A DNA stretch of 64,000 nucleotides from Apostichopus japonicus (taxonomy: Eukaryota; Echinodermata; Holothuroidea; Aspidochirotida; Stichopodidae): contig NC_092568.1 in assembly GCF_037975245.1 (NCBI RefSeq), positions 22,842,501 through 22,906,500 of the forward strand, given 5' to 3'. Made by a program: the position numbers and the translations under genes. This document shows, in pieces, positions 1 to 13,499 of this stretch. The number at the start of each line of letters is the position of its first letter. Position 1 is the first letter of the stretch. The notes under the pieces are model-generated. The model ran no database searches. It saw nothing but the letters and a program-made list of their open reading frames with translations, and was not told where the DNA came from.

Positions 1-1658
1 GCTCAAATCTTCACTCGAAAATTGTATACCCATGAATACACCTTAATATACAGTAGTGATCTACATACACAGTATGTACATGTAGTAGGTGACACAGTAC
101 TAGCACTTTATCAGCAGCATATGTAATAAAACAATCAATTTTAAGATGTCTGAAAAAACATAACTTGGACAATTACAGCAGATATGGACAATACTGCACA
201 TAATATTTGACTTTGTCAATATATATTGTCAATCTGTTTGCCAATCTGTCAGCTTTGTATTTTATATTTAACTCACAACTAAACCACAAGAATAAATCCA
301 CGCAAGCATATCTACACATAAACTTAATGTTCCAGAAGATTCTTCTCAATTTCACAAAAGTCACAGACATGCTAATAACAACCGATTGCAACTAGTACAA
401 AATTAATACATGTACAACTACTAAAGGCATAATTTTGAAACGATGAATAACCTAATGGGTAAATAAAATTTGAACTTTTTAAGATCTATATGAACATTAC
501 CCGAATATTAAATGTCAAAACTACAAAGAGGAGAACCTCAACATCAGTTTCTAATTGTCTCAAATAAAGATCTCGTTTTTCCTTTTGAACTAATTATCCT
601 CTCCTCACAGCACAGAAGTTTGTTTCATTTTTATCAAATACACTTGAGCAATTTGTACTAACTTTCAACACTAGAGTTTAAAATAACAATATATATTATA
701 CATGCCTGTTAAAAGAATCTAAACACACACTTTTTACAGACAATTAAGCAATTTTTTTGTTGTCTGACATTAATTTTTTCACCGACTAAAATGTGCACCC
801 CATATCATCAGTGCACTGAGAACTACTCCTCTTAACAGCTTTTATTTAAATCGTGTTTGCTACGATACGAGAATACAGTATAAGCAGATTATGAAGTAGA
901 ATGTATTCATGACCAAAACAACGCAGTGTACAAAAACACAGTAGACTTTATATTAGTATTCAAGAGAGCTGCCGATGGCTTTTATCGAATGTGGGCTTTG
1001 AAGGTTAATTAGCTACCGATGACGACGAGCTGCATCTCAAATACATCTTCATCCCCTTCCATGTACTATGATAATGATCAGAAGACAATATAAAAGAGCC
1101 TGGCAGGGTACACATGTACGTAATCGATGTATTCCCAAACCAGCCGCATCAGCAGTCTTATTATTATTCCTTTTCTGTAAAAAAAAACAGAATCTAAAAA
1201 CAATGTGGAGCCCCGGCCTTCTGTCTTCACCTGGCACAATGAAGACTTGATTAAAAAGGCGATCGCTTTCGCAGGTAAATGAGAGAACATCGGGTGAAAG
1301 AAAAAAACAAGAGGAAAGAAAAATTGGCAGAGTGTTCATTTGGGATTCACTTGGACAGGGGCGGGTGCTTACGAAGACATGAAGAGTAGAGCTACAGTGA
1401 TGCATTCCTGAGTGAAGGTGACAGAAAATTCAGGACTTAATCCGGGGAGCTGCATATTGTCTTGGCGAGGTAGTTCAGAAACAACTGCTTGGGCCAGTGG
1501 CGGCTCTACAGGGGGGTTATGAGGGGACAATTTCCGCCCCCCCATGCAAAATGAGCAAATTGCTATACGAGTGCAAAAATGTTTAGCAGGTTTTGTACAA
1601 TGGAACAATAGTGTTTTGTAAGAGACAAAGTTCATAGCTTTTTAAAACTGCTACGCAA
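1..1658. other. PACS intron 4 (left part), no gene seen
   Basis: AT-rich sequence with several small open frames and no supported exon. Around 1490-1545 a stretch beginning CCAGTGGCGGCTCTACAG with G/C runs resembles the ends of the short inverted-repeat elements elsewhere in the window, but no matching second end was found. Confidence 0.6.
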
Positions 1659-1682
1659 ACTTTTCACACTGAATAATTCGTT

Positions 1683-2645
1683 GTGACTGTTCGCAAGGAA
1701 CACGATTCTCTCTCTACAGACTTATACACCAAGCCCACAGACACACACCAGTATCTCCATTCTTCAAGCTGCCATCCCCGTCACTGCAAGTCTGGAATTG
1801 CCTACAGTCAAGCACTTCGTCTTCGTCGCATTTGCTCTAACAATTCCTCTTTCATTCGCCATACAGATGCTTTGGAAAAACACCTTATTGCCAGGGGCCA
1901 TAGTGCCAGAAGGGTGCGTGAAGCCATTCAGAGAGTCCGCTCCCTTTCCAGATCATCTACTCTGGCAGTGAAGGACAAAAAGGGACGAGATTGCGACAAC
2001 AAGCTGCCCCTCGTTGTTACTTTCCACCCAAATCTTCCTCCCCTTCAGAAAATCACCTCTAACAACCACAACATTCTCCTCACTTCAGATAGACTCCAAC
2101 GAGCTGTCCCTGAAAAACCCATCATCGCCTACAGACGACCACGCAACCTACGAGACCTTCTTGTACGTGCTGCTGTTCCACCTCTAACTTCTAACCCCAC
2201 ACCCATTCAGCATGGTACCTTCAAATGTGATCGTACTTCGAGATGCATCGTCTGCAGCCACCACATTGTTGAATCCAATTCCATCACCAGCCACAGCATG
2301 CAACTCACACACAAGACTAAGGGTCACATCACTTGCACTACCACCAATGTCATCTATCTGATCTCTTGTAGAGTTTGCGGCATCCAGTATGTTGGCGAAA
2401 CCAAAACCACCCTCAAGAAGCGATTCTATGGTCACAGATCCACAGTCAACACCATGAAGACTGAGACCCCAGTTGGAGAACATTTTAACCTTCCCAACCA
2501 TACCATTAACGACATGTCCCTACAGGGGATTGAATCCTTAGGTAGCCGTCCTGACCTAGTACGTATCAGCAGAGAGAGGCTCTGGATGCAACGCCTTCGT
2601 ACCATTCAACCTCATGGGCTGAACATTCAGGAAGGACATGACTAA
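1683..2645 (+). pseudogene. Penelope-like RT C-terminus plus GIY-YIG endonuclease
   Basis: Open for about 320 codons but without a true start: the frame begins VTVRKEHDSLSTDLYTKPTD, typical of the middle of a Penelope-like polyprotein (RT palm/thumb region, STDLYTKPTDTHQYLH). A Cys-rich linker follows (FKCDRTSRCIVCSHH) and then the GIY-YIG domain: VIYL (about residues 223-226), CGIQYVGET, the helix KKRFYGHR, and a Glu in the GEHF block, ending SRERLWMQRLRTIQPHGLN. In this family the RT primes from a nick made by the endonuclease. No stop or frameshift is visible in the retained part, so this copy is fairly young, but lacking the RT catalytic region it cannot act alone. Confidence 0.87.
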
Positions 2646-2950
2646 CTTTCCTCTGTTCCCTACTCCTTCTCCCCTTTCTCCCTCCCCCCCCCTTTCACTC
2701 TTCCTCTTACAGCTCTCTTCCTCTCCATTTTTCTTCACACCTTTCTGTCTTTGTCCCTCTCCAGTTTATTCCTTACCCTGTGCCTTTAATCCTCTCTTTG
2801 TCCCTCCACAGTTTATCTCCTTCCTCTCCTCTTCTCCTGTTGCTTTCTACTTATAATCCCCTTTCATCCATCTCATTGTGTTCACCGTGCTCATTAACCT
2901 GTCTGTATTCTGTGCGTGTTTTTGTCCCCTCTGTTACTGTAACTTGTCAT
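2646..2950 (+). other. Pyrimidine-rich 3' region of the Penelope-like element
   Basis: About 300 nt made mostly of C and T (runs such as CTCCCCCCCCCTTTCACTCT) directly after the stop codon of the element. It opens frames on both strands by composition alone; none looks like a protein. Confidence 0.7.
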
Positions 2951-2957
2951 TTAGCCT

Positions 2958-2988
2958 CTGAAGAAGATCCTGCTAGGATCGAAACGTC
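2958..2988 (+). ncRNA. Hammerhead-ribozyme-like motif of the Penelope-like element
   Basis: CTGAAGA (2958-2964), one extra A, a perfect 5 bp hairpin GATCC-TGCTA-GGATC (2966-2980), then GAAA and CGTC (2981-2988). This is the order CUGANGA - stem II - GAAA of the hammerhead core, and such motifs are known from Penelope-like elements. The extra base between core and stem II and the lack of an obvious stem III partner mean that cleavage activity cannot be assumed. Confidence 0.5.
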
Positions 2989-3689
2989 AGGCCAACTTAC
3001 TTTTACACACTGAATAATTCCCTGTTAGGAACAACTGGTTTACATAAAACTTGATTAATTTACCCTCGAAGTCACCTATATAATAATATTATATACAATA
3101 AAGCTTCCAATCATAGGTGGCATATAATATCGTAGAGGGAAGGAGAAAATCATCTATGTTGTGAATTGTAATATAAGACAATAGTCTTAATCCAAGCCTT
3201 TAGTATAACTGACATAATAATGTTGCCATTCTACTTAACATGTACATGTGTACACCTAGGAATATATTCTTGGCTAGATTATGGCACGTGTATATAGTTG
3301 TAGTACTTAGTTGTCTCTTCCTTATCAAAATGGAAATCTTGCCACAAAAAAAAAGACAATTCCAAAGTGCTAAAAATTAGATAAATCTGCAAGGATTTAG
3401 TTTCTGTTTGCAGTGCTGTTTCATTCTGACTCATACTAAAATTACAGCTCATTAAAAAACAACCACTGCAATTAGTCAGCACAAGATAAACACACATAAT
3501 AGAACATCAAAACAAAAATAGTTTTGAGCAGTGCTACTGTAGACATTTCTTTCTTTTCGGGAGGGGGTGGGGATACAAAGGAATTTAAATACAAATGACT
3601 TTTGGAAGACAACACTCTTGCCTAGTACTTAAGTGTGGGGAAGTGGCGGAGAAGAGGAGGGGGATGGTAGAGGGAGAGATTGTTGTTAA

Positions 3690-3873
3690 CTTCTTCTTCT
3701 TCTTCTTCTTCCAAGAGTACCTTGCAACCAATGTGAATAACAATCACACTCTTTCCATATTCATACAGCCTGAAGTGCAGCAGGGAAGGGATGGGAACAG
3801 GGAAATTAAGTTTTTCACTAAAAATATAAGCTCCCCCTCCCCCTCCCCCTCCTCCTCCTCCCCCTCCTCTCGC
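3690..3873. repeat. TTC and CCT-rich simple repeats
   Basis: Seven TTC units at 3690-3711 and a C/T tract of CCCCCT and CCT units at 3831-3873, about 120 bp apart. Confidence 0.85.
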
Positions 3874-6800
3874 TGATCCAGATTTCATAAGATCTGACTA
3901 ACATGCAGTCATAGTCTTTTTATAACTTAAGAACTGATTATACTTTTTATCCTTGACAAAATGACGAACGTGACCTGCATGAAACCTTGGAATTTCATTC
4001 TAAATGTTTTGCACATGTGTGGATTTGCATATAAATCCTGCACCTAGTGAGAACACAGTGCTTTGTACTTGAATAAAAAACAGTCCAATGAAACCTAATT
4101 AGTGTTATTAAGCGAGAGATAAATGATACCGAAGTTAGAGACCTGGCATGCCTCATACCGCAAAATTAGGCCCACATACACTCCGGTTTATACTGATGCT
4201 TTATAATAGTAACTTTGCAGGAACCTAAGCTACAGTAGGTATGCAGCAATTTACTCTCTTAATTTAATTGTCAGTGTAATAAATGCTGCCAAGCATACCG
4301 ACCGCAATTCATTCTACGTGTTTAATCAAATTTCTACAGGAAATGAAGAGAACGTTATGAGTCGACAGAAACAATTTCATTACCAGATTAATAATAGCGG
4401 ATTAGAAAATAAGAACTGTTCTATCAACAGCTACTGAAAATAACCAAACGAGACTGTGTTTTAAACAAGAGTGGTTTACCAAACAGAATCTGTTAAATAT
4501 CAAGCATGAACTTTTAAAAGTTCACACTCCTGGACTGGTCTCAAAAAGTAAACTTTTTGCCTTTATTAAATTCACATATATAATTTACATTCATATTTTT
4601 TGGGTAGTGCGTGGGTGGGTGGATAGGGGTGAGAGAGGTCATGATATGGCAAACATACAGAGCCATACATGCTACTGTTTACTGCATGACTTATAATCAT
4701 ACAAACTATTTGATCGGATTCATATATCAGTTAGGTTCTGGTTGCCAAATTATTTCTGCCAATGTTAGTGAACCTATCAAATAGTTATGTACAAGATAAA
4801 ATTACAACTGACTCTTTTCCCTTCTACATGATAGGATGAAGTAGGCATGGTGTAGCTGAGAATCTCTGCCCACATCCTTTAGGTTCTCAGTAGCTGGTTC
4901 AAAACTGCACCGGGAACCAGATTTTCTTGACTTATTTCATACATGCTGATGTACAGTATTGTTTAGAGGTGTCTTCCATGGATTTGGTATTTCTGGTTTT
5001 CAAATCGGGACATGGTGGTTTGGTTCAGTTCTTTACAATGGCTTCAAAACATCTCTTACTAGTTACTACCATGGCAGCACGGTATAGTTACGATATACAG
5101 TAGGAATGGGGGGCCATATCAGCTCCCTCAGTATTTGAGGAAGTGGACACATGCTGTGTGGGGTAGTCCCTCTTGTCCTTAATGTTGGGGCTACAGGAAG
5201 CAGGATGGCCTGCGACAATGACACACCCTTATCTAAACTTTTCTGAACCCTCATATAGAATAGAGGATATTTGTGTTCACGCATGGTAAATGTTTCAATT
5301 GAGCTTATCTGTTGCCTTTGTAATCATTGGGGAATAATATGCAATCAAATAAACTGATAAATGATGAAACTAAGATGCCCTCCTAGTAATTTTCAACAAA
5401 TAGAACCCAAATAACAGTCAATTCCAAACAATTTCTTACTTGTCAATTGCTAACGTTTACTTGTTATACTCACATGCATGGAAAAAATGAAATGATATTT
5501 TCAACACTTTCTATAGCAAGTCTTCATAATTTTACAAGAAATAAACATTACAAAGAGCAAACGGCTTTTGTAATGAGATATTTGCACCAAATAGTTTTGA
5601 AAACTTACCAAAATCAACCCAAAAAGAATTGTTATATATATTGGATGACAAAACAGATTCTGACTTCCACCATACATGTAAGTTGTTTTTTTCAAATTTT
5701 ATTGTGACATTTTCCTTTAACCCTCCCAAGAATTACTCAAAATACAGGACTGCACTTGAAACCAACTTAACAGACAAGTTTCCATTCTTTGACCGAATGA
5801 AATTGGTTGATTCATAACTGTTTTATAATGCTCTGTTGCCCAGACCTCTATTCACAATACTGTCTATTTATCCCATGCCATTAGCATATTTTGAAAACTA
5901 AGAGACATTTGACTTCACTATTTGGAAGAAAACTAAAACTTTTCCCCAGTCCGGTTTTACGTTGTTTGTGTACTTGTACCATAAAGCTTAAACTAATAAA
6001 GCAATACACACTACCATGTTGAAAGGGATTTCACTATAATACTCAAAACAACTGTTTTTGAAGTGATTGACCAAAAAAATTTGATAAAAGAGAAGACCAA
6101 TTATAGAGAAAGTGTATTACGTTGTAGGTCATGCAGGGCCATCCAACTCTAAATGAATTTTTGCAGCAGCTTGATAAACACTAATTGGAGAATCACCAAG
6201 GCAAACATTACCTGTTGGAAATTCAATAGTTATAGGACATCCGGTAATTGGAAAACCTTCGAACGCAGTTTTTCCCCCCGTAAAATCCATTATCCAAACA
6301 TGTACATCATGTTTGCGATATTGGTTGAACTGTTTTCTAACCTTTAGGGACGGTGCAAAATACTACAGCCCGAGTGAAAAATATCTGTAGGTGGTATAAA
6401 ATACATGACAGCACGGAAAAACAATTCTGTGTGTATATAGAGAGAGAGTAATTAATTAACTGACGCACATGACTCGCTGATTTCGGGGTGAAATTGAGGC
6501 CGAGTTGTGTTATTCATATTTATAAATGGTTGTAATGATATTCCCGTAATTTTAATCCAAATATCGGAGTCTATAAATGACACCTCTCTGTATCCTCAGC
6601 TGCATGGCATTAAATACCATGATGATTTAAGGGAGTTCAAATTTAAAGGGGAAGTGAAAATGGAGATCTCCAGCCTTGCCCAAAATCAACAGAGGGCGCT
6701 CTGTCATTATCGATCTTTTCTAGTTTTGCGAAACTTGATAAGCTGCAGATCATAACGGTACCTTGCATTAAATGATCACTAGTGATTTATTCGTTCGGAA

Positions 6801-8316
6801 CTACCGACGAAGAGATCTTTAGGAAACATATTTTCAAAGTTTTCAAGTCCAACTGGTTGTCTTAAAGCAATTTAACTCTTGTTTTCTAAATTCTGTTTCC
6901 ATTCAGCAAAACTGTACTTTGAACTAGTCAACAACAACAACAGCAAGAAATAATAAAATAGTACACCATTAAGTATATAGGACAAAAAACTTCTCATTGC
7001 ATCTGTATGCTCATTTGCCATTTTGACCGCAGCTCTCATGCGATCTAAGTACTTTGATTCAGAGATCTGTGGACGGTACATACTGTATATCATGAGCATT
7101 AGAGGACCGCTATGACAGTACCATCTGTAGAAATGCTGGAGAGTCCCCATTCTTTTTTACATTTGACATACATAGTTTGTACAACACTTAATACATATTG
7201 CCTACAATGCAAGTAAAGGACGGAATGTCCTGTACTGAACTTCAGACATGAACTTAGGGTTCTAATTAATTATGTATAAAACACTCATTACACTTAATAT
7301 TCTAATCCTTGACAGACTTTTGTACAAAATGCCATATAGTAATGATAGTTCATTCAATCGAATTCTGTATGAATGCATACCGCAACTAACTTAATCTATT
7401 GACCTTTCATAGTAAAGCTACAGACTTTCCTATATACTCGTGAGCATACAAACAGACATGAACAGACACAGTATACATGAATTTACAGAAACAGTCACCC
7501 TTACCGTACGAAACAATTCCCGTTTCTAGACAATTACACCCCATCTTACCTGTTTTCTTCTGAAATCACAATAAGGTACAGAATACTACAGATGGAAATA
7601 ATATCCCAATGTTGATTCTTTTATCACTTATGACACGGCAGTCTTTTCAAATTCTTTGTTAGAGAGAGTTAATTGAAAGTCAAAAATGTTTTGAATGGGT
7701 GAGGCCTGAATGAAGATGTCAGCTGAGTTTACTCTGGCAGCTACACATGTCACAAACATAACTTATAAAGGCAGGAAAGCACATGCTCAGAGACAGAAAC
7801 ACTAGGCGATGACTCACTATGAGATGAAGAGGCATGTTTCTTTTCCCCTCCCCATTTCTCTTTTCCTTTTACACATTTGAGTAATTTATTCATTCTTATA
7901 CAGTACAGCATTAGCAGTCTAGTTATACTCTTAAGGCTGTAGGGATGTTGAATGTAATAGTAAAGAGTATTTCAGAGGCAAAAGGTAGGTTTACAACGAC
8001 CATGATATATAACGTGAACAAATAACCAAAATGTAACCACACGACAGTGTTTGCACACGAATGCTAGTCTTGTATGAATGATGTGAGTCACCACCCCCGC
8101 AGGATTCACTATAGCAAATTTACATGACTTCATTTTCACTCAGAAGATAGCGACAGTATTTTAACGTTGCTTAACGTTGTTATAAACGTTGCTCACCTAG
8201 ATATTCCACTTTGATGCAATTTTCAATCAAAGGGACTGGCAAAGATGGTAGATCTATGCAAATTTAAGCTACTGAAAGCAGGCATATGATAAAGTGGTCA
8301 TGTTATGAAGTATAAG

Positions 8317-8387
8317 TAACTACTTTTCACCCAGCAAAAAGAAAATTAAGTGAAAGGTTACTACTTTTCACCCAGCAAGAAGAAAAT
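8317..8387. repeat. Short tandem duplication (~30 bp units)
   Basis: The segment containing CTACTTTTCACCCAGCAA and ending GAAAAT occurs at 8317-8346 and again at 8358-8387 with two or three differences. Confidence 0.75.
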
Positions 8388-11300
8388 ATAACTTATATTA
8401 TCATGTTAAACACTCGATCAGTCTCTACAGAATTTTCTTTACAGACATTCCATATATACATATATATGCAGTAATAACAATACATGTTTGTTGCGTGCAA
8501 ATGTTTGAAAGATGATCATAAAGGTGATATAAAGCCAACCATCACCTTAAGATTATATATCTCTAATATATCATACTCTACTGCCACTTGGATTCTGAAA
8601 CATTTTAACTTTCTCTATGTTCTTACTTTCAAGGTAGAAGGTTATGAAACAGAGAGACACAGGTCATGTAATGATTGTGTGAAGAATATTTTTAGTTCAA
8701 CATTTTCAAAATCCATCTCCAGTTACAGAAAATATACATGGGAATAAATCAAGCATTTTTTTTTGAAGCCTTGCGGGTGACGTCATATTTAGATTTGATC
8801 AAGTCCTCAGACTATGTGCAGAAACACTACGTTAACTCTGTGATATAAGATCTGTTACATAGAATATTGGTTTTCTTTATTTGTTTGGGGGAACTGTTCA
8901 TAAGTATCTAGCTATCCTGTAGACCAATGACGTTTCTGTCTTCTTCAAACTTCCCGGTTTCAAACAATGCATGCAATTGTTATACTAATGTGTGATGCTA
9001 AATAGATCATCAATTTGTTCTCTGTGTCTTGGAATAATAGTTACGAAAAAGCCTCCAAATTTATGAAAAGGCTGGCTTGATCAGTTTTGGTTACGTTTAA
9101 CATCACAGTCACACTTTTATGACAGATTCCAACAATAATGAATTTGCCATAATTCAGGACCTATCCAACTTTGGACAAGAATCAAAAGGCTGCGTTTCTG
9201 TAATTTAATTTATTTCTCTAAGGCATACATATAAACAGTTCTACGTTGAGGCTTTGCAGAGACATGCCCTTTCGTAAATACTGCAACAGTGGCACAGTGT
9301 AAAGTAAACCTGTAGAGATATTTCATGCCAAATCTATTTAGTCTACAAATTAGAGATCTCCCAGCTGGCTGGATGTTGTACAGATATCTAATTTGGTTGA
9401 CTGGAACAACACAATCTTGTTTATACAGCAGACCTAAGAGACAAATTTCAGGTTGTTCCAGAAACTGGGCACAAACATGAAATGTTCCCACTGTTTCATT
9501 TGACAGAGAATTACACAACAGTGACATAAAATATTGGCATGCACCTTAGCAATTAGCCTAAATGTACAATAAAATGACATAAATTGAGACACAATGTAAA
9601 TCGGGGAAATGTCTCGGAAGAGTCCTCAGAGCGAATTGGTCAGGAAACAGAAAACGACGCTGAAATTTGATCTAGCCGAAATGAACACTTTCAAGGATAA
9701 AAACCTATTCCCTTGAGTGACACTAACTGCATGTAGCGATGCGACTTCATCAGAACTCAGTGTTGATACTAAAAATTTAAGTAAATATTAATTTATAAAC
9801 ACTTCGTCTACAGTAATCGGAAAAATTCTCACTGGAAAGGTTGAAAGGCTTTTATAGACATTAGACAAACTATGAAACTAAAATCTCACAATTCAAGCCT
9901 GCTGTCGAAACGATTAAGCTATACAGCTGTTTTACTTTTCAGCCAGTGTACATAGAATCCCATTCATCTTGGGACTTGATATTTTACTGCTTAACCTAAA
10001 CCACTCACTTTTCACATGCCATATACCTTGCGATAGCAGAAATAAATATCAAAAAGCATTTAAAAAACAAAAAAGTTTCATACATTACGCAAAAACAAAA
10101 TGTATTGAACCACCATGCTATTAGCTGAGATTAGTTTAAGCCAAAATGCCATCTGTGTTTGCTTGATCTCAAATCCTAAAAATTTCATTTCTTAGCCTTG
10201 CTTGTCTCTGAGCACTTTCTAACCTTCCTGTTAAAGTGAGTTTAGATGAAAACACTGCATGTATTCCCCCTTCATCTTCCAGGTGACACTGAATGGATGC
10301 AAGGTTGACTTTAATAACACATGAAGGTTTTCCTATTATGAAAAACTTGAGAAACTAGAGAGATTTTTTACCTTTGAAAAGCAGAGTCTTTCATCACAAA
10401 AAATTGAACTGAAAGGAAAACCCTCAGTAAGCATAATGACTAACTACTTTATCGTACCATAATCATAACAGCACTTACTGTAGTTAATAGTAAGAAGATA
10501 ATTCCATGGGACTTAATGTCTGCACTGAGAGTCAGAAAGAGAGAAAATGGGCTTGACTTGTTTGTGTAAATTTACGAATGACAATACCTACCTGTCTCCT
10601 ACACATATATGCACTCCAATTAACCCTGGCCTAAGAATTGATAACATTCTTAACACTGTGCCTGCAACGACATTCTCTAAGGTCACCGCTTTCTTCCAAT
10701 TACAGACATGTACCATTCAGAAGCCTCACACACTGGAATTTACCAAATCTTTTCATTAATTCCAATCTCTCAATTTAGCGTTGGTAACAATTCCTTGAAT
10801 CCAAGACATCTTTTTTACTAAAAGGTCTCTTTTGACACATATCATTCACGGTAGCTTTATCCATCTCCTTTTTTGTTTTTGTTTGTAAAGAGTAAAGACA
10901 AGATACAAATTGCAACAACCTTATTCTAAGCCTCTTCCTCTCTTTCTCTCGCTCTCTACTCTTTCTTCATTATTTCTCTTATAAAAAATACACAACATGC
11001 AACAAAACGTGACCTTTAATAAAAAATATCAAAATTTGAAAAGGCATCATCTACGTAAATGGAAATAAATAAGAAATTGAGGAAGCAGGAGTTTTTACTT
11101 CCTAAGACGGCAGAACCTAAATCATTACATGACAGAACCAACCACTGAATGAAATATTTGTTTCCTTTATATTTTTCCCCCCGTCGCTAAATCTTCTCTT
11201 CTGTGCCTCCGGGGGTTTTATTCTGATAGCTGCAAATAATCTTGTCTTGTGAAAGATTACAAACTCTTAAACTGGTCTTATGTTACATCTTATCGTGCAT

Positions 11301-11670
11301 GCAGTTAAAAATTATTGTTCATAAAAGATTACCAAGTGTGCTTACTTGTGGCATAAAAAATCTGAAGGAAATATATCAAGTTTGTTAATATTTCCTTGTG
11401 TCCGCAGAGGATGTGTTTGGTGCAAGGGTGTACACGTACAGTAGGTGGCCATGGGGTCTCATTAGCAGTTATCCACTGCAGTCATAAAGACAAATTTCGT
11501 TATATTACACGACACAAATATTTTCGGATTTGCATATCTTTCTATAAACTGCCATTCAAAACTCAAATTTAGAACCTAAAAACTCTTGCAAGACAATCTG
11601 ATTACAGTCAATAGCAAATTTTTGTAAGAGACAACGTTTGCATATAAACATTATTAATGCATATAACGTG

Positions 11671-11769
11671 TAAGAAGCATTTATAAGCTTCATTATAGTG
11701 TGCGTATTTAACAAAATAATATCATGTTTAAGAAGCATTTATTAGCTTCATTATAGTGTGCGTACTTAA
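11671..11769. repeat. Tandem duplication, 58 bp period
   Basis: A ~41 bp block starting TAAGAAGCATTTAT and ending in TATAGTGTGCGTA plus a few bases is present at 11671 and again at 11729, with two substitutions. Confidence 0.8.
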
Positions 11770-13265
11770 AAAATACAAACACTATCTGGTTTCGATTCGC
11801 TTTTGTTGGTACTTCTCAAATCTGATAAGGAAGAATATTACAAATGATGTACTTCTCTAGATCAATACTTAGACTTTCAAACAATCTACTTAGAACTAAT
11901 GAAAATATTGACCTGACTTTTTCCACTTTACAACTCCCTTTAGAGATTCATAGACTTATATGCAGGCGACCACATTGCCGTCCACAACAAAAACAGCAAG
12001 AAAAGAAATCTGCGAATCAGAAGGAAAGCCTTTTAATTTGATTTTCCACGTGCAGCGACACAGGTGACATTTAAGGTAGAAGCTGTAATCAAGTGGTAAT
12101 TAAATTGGTTTTCTTAGATTCTTTCATTGGAAATGTCACGCCATAGGTTATCACTCACTCACTAAACTTAAATATATGCTTCAAAACCAAACCAAGGTAT
12201 AAATAACACAGTCGCAGGTTTGCAATAATTTGCAGGAGCCCAAGAGGTAGGTTACTGTAGTTATAGTTTGTAATACAGTGAGCTGTTGTTTCAAGTTGGA
12301 CACTGTCAGACATCTGCTATCAAAACGTTGGAAAACGTTGCAAAGATTCAAGGCCAGGAAAGACGTCAGTTGGCTTTGTGATTCCTTTGCCATACAATTT
12401 GCTAAAAGATTCCAAATAACTATCTGACTAATGTAGAGCAAGTGGGTTAAATTTGTCCAAATATAAAGTGAGAACCAGAAGAAGATTTTCAGCAGGTCTC
12501 TGCCACCATTTATAGCACTTTCATGTGGGAATCAATCATTTAATCCACTGTTAAAGGATTTTAAAGTATAGAATTGTAATTCAAAAATGTTTCAAAATTC
12601 AGAAAGAACAGTCTTTCCATGTGGAATATAGACACATTGATGTATCAGAAAGTGTTCTAAACAGTTGAAACATATATATGGCCAGATATAAAAGCAAAAA
12701 AAAGCTTCTGATTTTTTTGGCTGACAGGTGTTAACCAGTGCACATGACTACCTTCCCAATGTAACTTTGCATTTAACGAGTAAATCAGGTATCAGCAGTG
12801 GTTCATATTTGATGAGGATTTTTTTGTAATACAGATTGTAACCACACACCTATTTATATATTAGAATAGGAAGTGTTTTCTTCCATGCCATGTTACCCAT
12901 TTAATACACAATCACAATTTCATAAGTATACACACTTCCTTTGATCGCATATGTCACGTAATTATTTCCTTGCCAGTGAAGATTTTAAACAGACAATCTT
13001 TGATCTTTTGTCAAGCCAAGCCAAGTTAACTGAACGTATTAACTGAACGTTGAACTTCCCTGTTTAATGCGGCCTAACAATTGTCTTTCCTCTTTGAAAC
13101 AATGTCAACTTTTCCTCAAAACTTCTGAGCCAATTTTCATGAGTATGGCAAGTTACCATATATAAAATGAAAGTAAACACAACTTTAGTTCTGTATAAAA
13201 GTGATGAGAAAATTACTTCAAACATTCACCTTTTCATTTGCTTCCCCAATCATTATTTATATAAA

Positions 13266-13480
13266 ATGGGAGCATTAAATTTCAATCTAGTACTATATAC
13301 TATATGTAGTACATATTCACAGCCTACTTCGATACAGATATTAAGATTTGAACTTGTACAACTTAGGCATGCACTCACAAACCTGGGAACATTAAATTTC
13401 AATCTAGTATTGACCCATATCACAGCCTACTTCCATAAAGACATTAATATTTGAACTTGTGCAACTTAGGCATGCACCCA
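13266..13480. repeat. Tandem duplication, ~117 bp period
   Basis: Two copies of a unit starting GGGA(G/A)CATTAAATTTCAATC and ending in AACTTAGGCATGCAC. Copy 1 starts at 13268 and copy 2 at 13385; the second has a shortened middle. Confidence 0.8.
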
Positions 13481-13499
13481 CCAAACTGAGAAACTAAAG

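Larger units (their letters stand above)
1659..3020 (+). mobile_element. Penelope-like element, 5'-truncated copy
   Basis: A Penelope-like retroelement fragment inside PACS intron 4, on the strand opposite to PACS. It keeps the end of the reverse transcriptase, the GIY-YIG endonuclease, a pyrimidine-rich 3' region and a hammerhead-like motif. A near-identical sequence flanks it: ACTTTTCACACTGAATAATT at 1659 onward and ACTTTTACACACTGAATAAT at 2999 onward, differing by one inserted base over about 21-22 nt. These may be target-site duplications or remnants of the element's own terminal repeat. The 5' break falls inside the RT coding region, as is common for 5'-truncated copies. Confidence 0.85.

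Noticed and set aside
1049-1405. 118-codon minus-strand open frame
   Set aside because: Runs of T/A and repeated low-complexity residues, no splice sites or family resemblance; overlaps other frames of similar length. Treated as chance.
2184-2501. 105-codon minus-strand frame inside the Penelope-like coding region
   Set aside because: Shadow of the real plus-strand RT/endonuclease frame.
7540-7600. Possible 36 nt minus-strand microexon (TCTGTAG acceptor, AACAG|GTAAG donor)
   Set aside because: Splice signals are decent but the short peptides in all frames match nothing in PACS and one frame has a stop.
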